Assembly: GCA_007126855.1 (NCBI GenBank)
Contig: SLAK01000367.1
Span: 1-6,315 of the forward strand
DNA: 6,315 nt
Reading direction: 5' to 3'
From: Dehalococcoidia bacterium
GTDB lineage: Bacteria; Chloroflexota; Dehalococcoidia; Tepidiformales; Tepidiformaceae
Part shown: in pieces, positions 5,304 to 6,315 of the stretch
Layout of the letters: each line of letters starts with the position of its first letter
Numbering within the stretch: the stretch's first letter is position 1
Program-made: the position numbers and the translations under genes
Notes under the pieces: generated by a model
What the model was told of the DNA's origin: nothing
The model's input: the letters and a program-made list of their open reading frames with translations, nothing else
Databases searched by the model: none

Positions 5304-6073
5304 TGGCATTGAATCTCACCCTGCGCGTCTGGCGGCAGGCTCGCCCGGAGGCCACGGGGCGTTTCGAGACCTACGAGGCAACGGACATCAGCGAAGATAG
5401 CTCCTTCCTGGAAATGCTGGATGTCGTGAACGAGCGCCTTAGCGATGACGGCGAGGAGCCGATCGCGTTCGACCACGACTGCCGCGAAGGCATCTGCGGT
5501 TCGTGCGGCGTGGTGATCAACGGCCGGCCCCATGGCCCGCTGGAGCGCACGACGACGTGCCAGCTTCACATGCGCCATTTCACGTCGGGCGACACGATCA
5601 CCATCGAGCCGTGGCGCGCGAGCGCCTTCCCGGTGCTTCGAGACCTTGTGGTCGACCGCAGCACGCTGGACGGCATCGTGCAGGCCGGTGGCTACGTAAC
5701 GGCGCCGACGGGCGCCGCCCGCGACGCCAACTCCATCCTGGTGCCCAAGTCGGCCTCGGATACGGCGATGGACGCCGCCGAGTGCATCGGCTGCGGGGCG
5801 TGTGTCGCGGCCTGCCCGAACGGCGCGGCGCAGCTTTTCACGGCGGCGAAGGTTTCCCACCTGAACCTGCTGCCGCAGGGGCAGCCCGAGCGCTGGTCCC
5901 GCGTGTCGGACATGGTGGACCGGATGGAGGATTACTTCGGGAGCTGCACGAACTACACGGAATGCGAGGCGGCCTGCCCGAAGGGCATCAGCGTGGACTT
6001 CATCGCGATGATGAACAAGGACTACCTGAAGGCGAGGTTCAAGGACCGGCGGCGGCAGGGGCAGTCAGGCTAG
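5303..6073 (+). CDS. sdhB: Succinate dehydrogenase iron-sulfur subunit
   Basis: SdhB carries electrons from the FAD of SdhA to the haem/quinone site of SdhC through three iron-sulfur clusters. The product has 256 residues, a normal length. The N-terminal ferredoxin-like domain holds the [2Fe-2S] ligands Cys60, Cys65, Cys68 (CREGICGSC) and Cys86. The C-terminal domain has CIGCGACVAAC, giving Cys161, Cys164 and Cys167 of the [4Fe-4S] cluster and Cys171 of the [3Fe-4S] cluster. CTNYTECEAACPKG completes the set with Cys215 and Cys221 ([3Fe-4S]) and Cys225 ([4Fe-4S]). Spacing between these matches the E. coli protein, so all eleven ligands are intact. The start codon overlaps the sdhA stop by one base. 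It is the last gene of the operon and is followed by a candidate terminator and a convergent gene. Confidence 0.96.
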   Translation: MALNLTLRVWRQARPEATGRFETYEATDISEDSSFLEMLDVVNERLSDDGEEPIAFDHDCREGICGSCGVVINGRPHGPLERTTTCQLHMRHFTSGDTITIEPWRASAFPVLRDLVVDRSTLDGIVQAGGYVTAPTGAARDANSILVPKSASDTAMDAAECIGCGACVAACPNGAAQLFTAAKVSHLNLLPQGQPERWSRVSDMVDRMEDYFGSCTNYTECEAACPKGISVDFIAMMNKDYLKARFKDRRRQGQSG

Positions 6074-6097
6074 GCGTCACCGGCAAATCGAGTTGCT

Positions 6098-6130
6098 GGA
6101 AGGCGCGGGGGCGACGCTCACGCGCCTTTC
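6098..6130 (+). terminator. Candidate terminator of sdhCAB, overlapping the convergent Nudix gene end
   Basis: AAGGCGCG (6100-6107) and CGCGCCTT (6121-6128) form an eight-base-pair stem, extendable by a G-T and a G-C pair to 6098/6130, with a 13-base loop. TCTTC follows (6129-6133), a short and imperfect T-rich tail. The 3' arm lies inside the last codons of the convergent gene. On the minus strand the tail is worse, so bidirectional use is uncertain. Confidence 0.45.
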
Positions 6131-6315
6131 TTCATGTGCATCCAGCGCATGAGCCCGATGATGGACTTTGCGTCGGCGATGGAGCCGTCTTCGAGCTTTG
6201 CCAGGGCTTCAGCCGGTGTGAGCGCTTCGATCTCGATGTCTTCGTCATCGTCGGCCTCCTCGCTTGCCGGCTCGAGGTCCGTGCAGAGGAAGAGGTGGAT
6301 GTACTCGTCGCAGTA
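6118..6315 (-). CDS. Nudix hydrolase, ADP-ribose pyrophosphatase-like, C-terminal part (5' end outside window)
   Basis: Only the last 65 residues are in the window. They read into the edge without a start codon and end at TGA (6120-6118). The pattern DEYIHLFLCTDLEP (3-16), an acidic linker (SEEADDDEDIEIE, 18-30), then LTPAEALAKLEDGSIADAKS (32-51) and IIGLMRW (52-58) is the usual C-terminal end of NudF-type ADP-ribose pyrophosphatases, where the last helix follows 'G.I.DAKTI'. Such enzymes hydrolyse ADP-ribose to AMP and ribose 5-phosphate. The Nudix box itself, with the metal-binding glutamates, lies beyond the window, so catalytic competence and exact substrate cannot be judged. The gene is convergent with sdhB, 44 bases apart, with no apparent functional link. 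Confidence 0.78.
   Translation of the reverse strand, partial: YCDEYIHLFLCTDLEPASEEADDDEDIEIEALTPAEALAKLEDGSIADAKSIIGLMRWMHMKKGA

Overview
The window is a GC-rich (roughly two thirds G+C by eye) stretch of bacterial chromosome made of core-metabolism genes. From left to right: the N-terminal 389 residues of a coenzyme B12-dependent (class II) ribonucleotide reductase (minus strand, 3' end outside the window); nrdR, its likely repressor (minus); a small unrecognised four-cysteine protein (minus); a divergent intergenic region of about 300 bases; a three-gene succinate dehydrogenase operon, sdhC-sdhA-sdhB (plus); and the C-terminal 65 residues of a Nudix hydrolase resembling ADP-ribose pyrophosphatase (minus, convergent with sdhB).

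The minus-strand block concerns DNA-precursor supply. NrdR is a zinc-ribbon/ATP-cone repressor of ribonucleotide reductase genes. Two good matches to the NrdR-box consensus lie just upstream of nrdR, three helical turns apart, with a perfect TTGACA between them. nrdR and nrdJ are therefore probably one autoregulated transcription unit. The visible NrdJ starts directly in the catalytic region and has no N-terminal ATP-cone, so NrdR may be the main dATP sensor for this enzyme.

The plus-strand block is a compact SdhCAB complex with a single five-helix, dihaem-type cytochrome b subunit (b558 family, type B, no sdhD). It has strong Shine-Dalgarno sites, a 13-base sdhC-sdhA gap and a TAATG overlap between sdhA and sdhB. 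All expected FAD, substrate and iron-sulfur ligands are present. The complex would link succinate/fumarate to the quinone pool; which direction it runs cannot be read from sequence.

Host: class II RNR paired with NrdR, type-B SdhCAB, high GC and strong SD sequences would fit Chloroflexota (for example a Dehalococcoidia-related lineage), but Actinomycetota and other high-GC groups cannot be excluded. No mobile element, CRISPR array, tRNA or rRNA was seen. I see no clear new multi-gene system. The most unusual items are the four-cysteine small protein, which may be translated from a leaderless transcript, and the layout of the nrdR control region.
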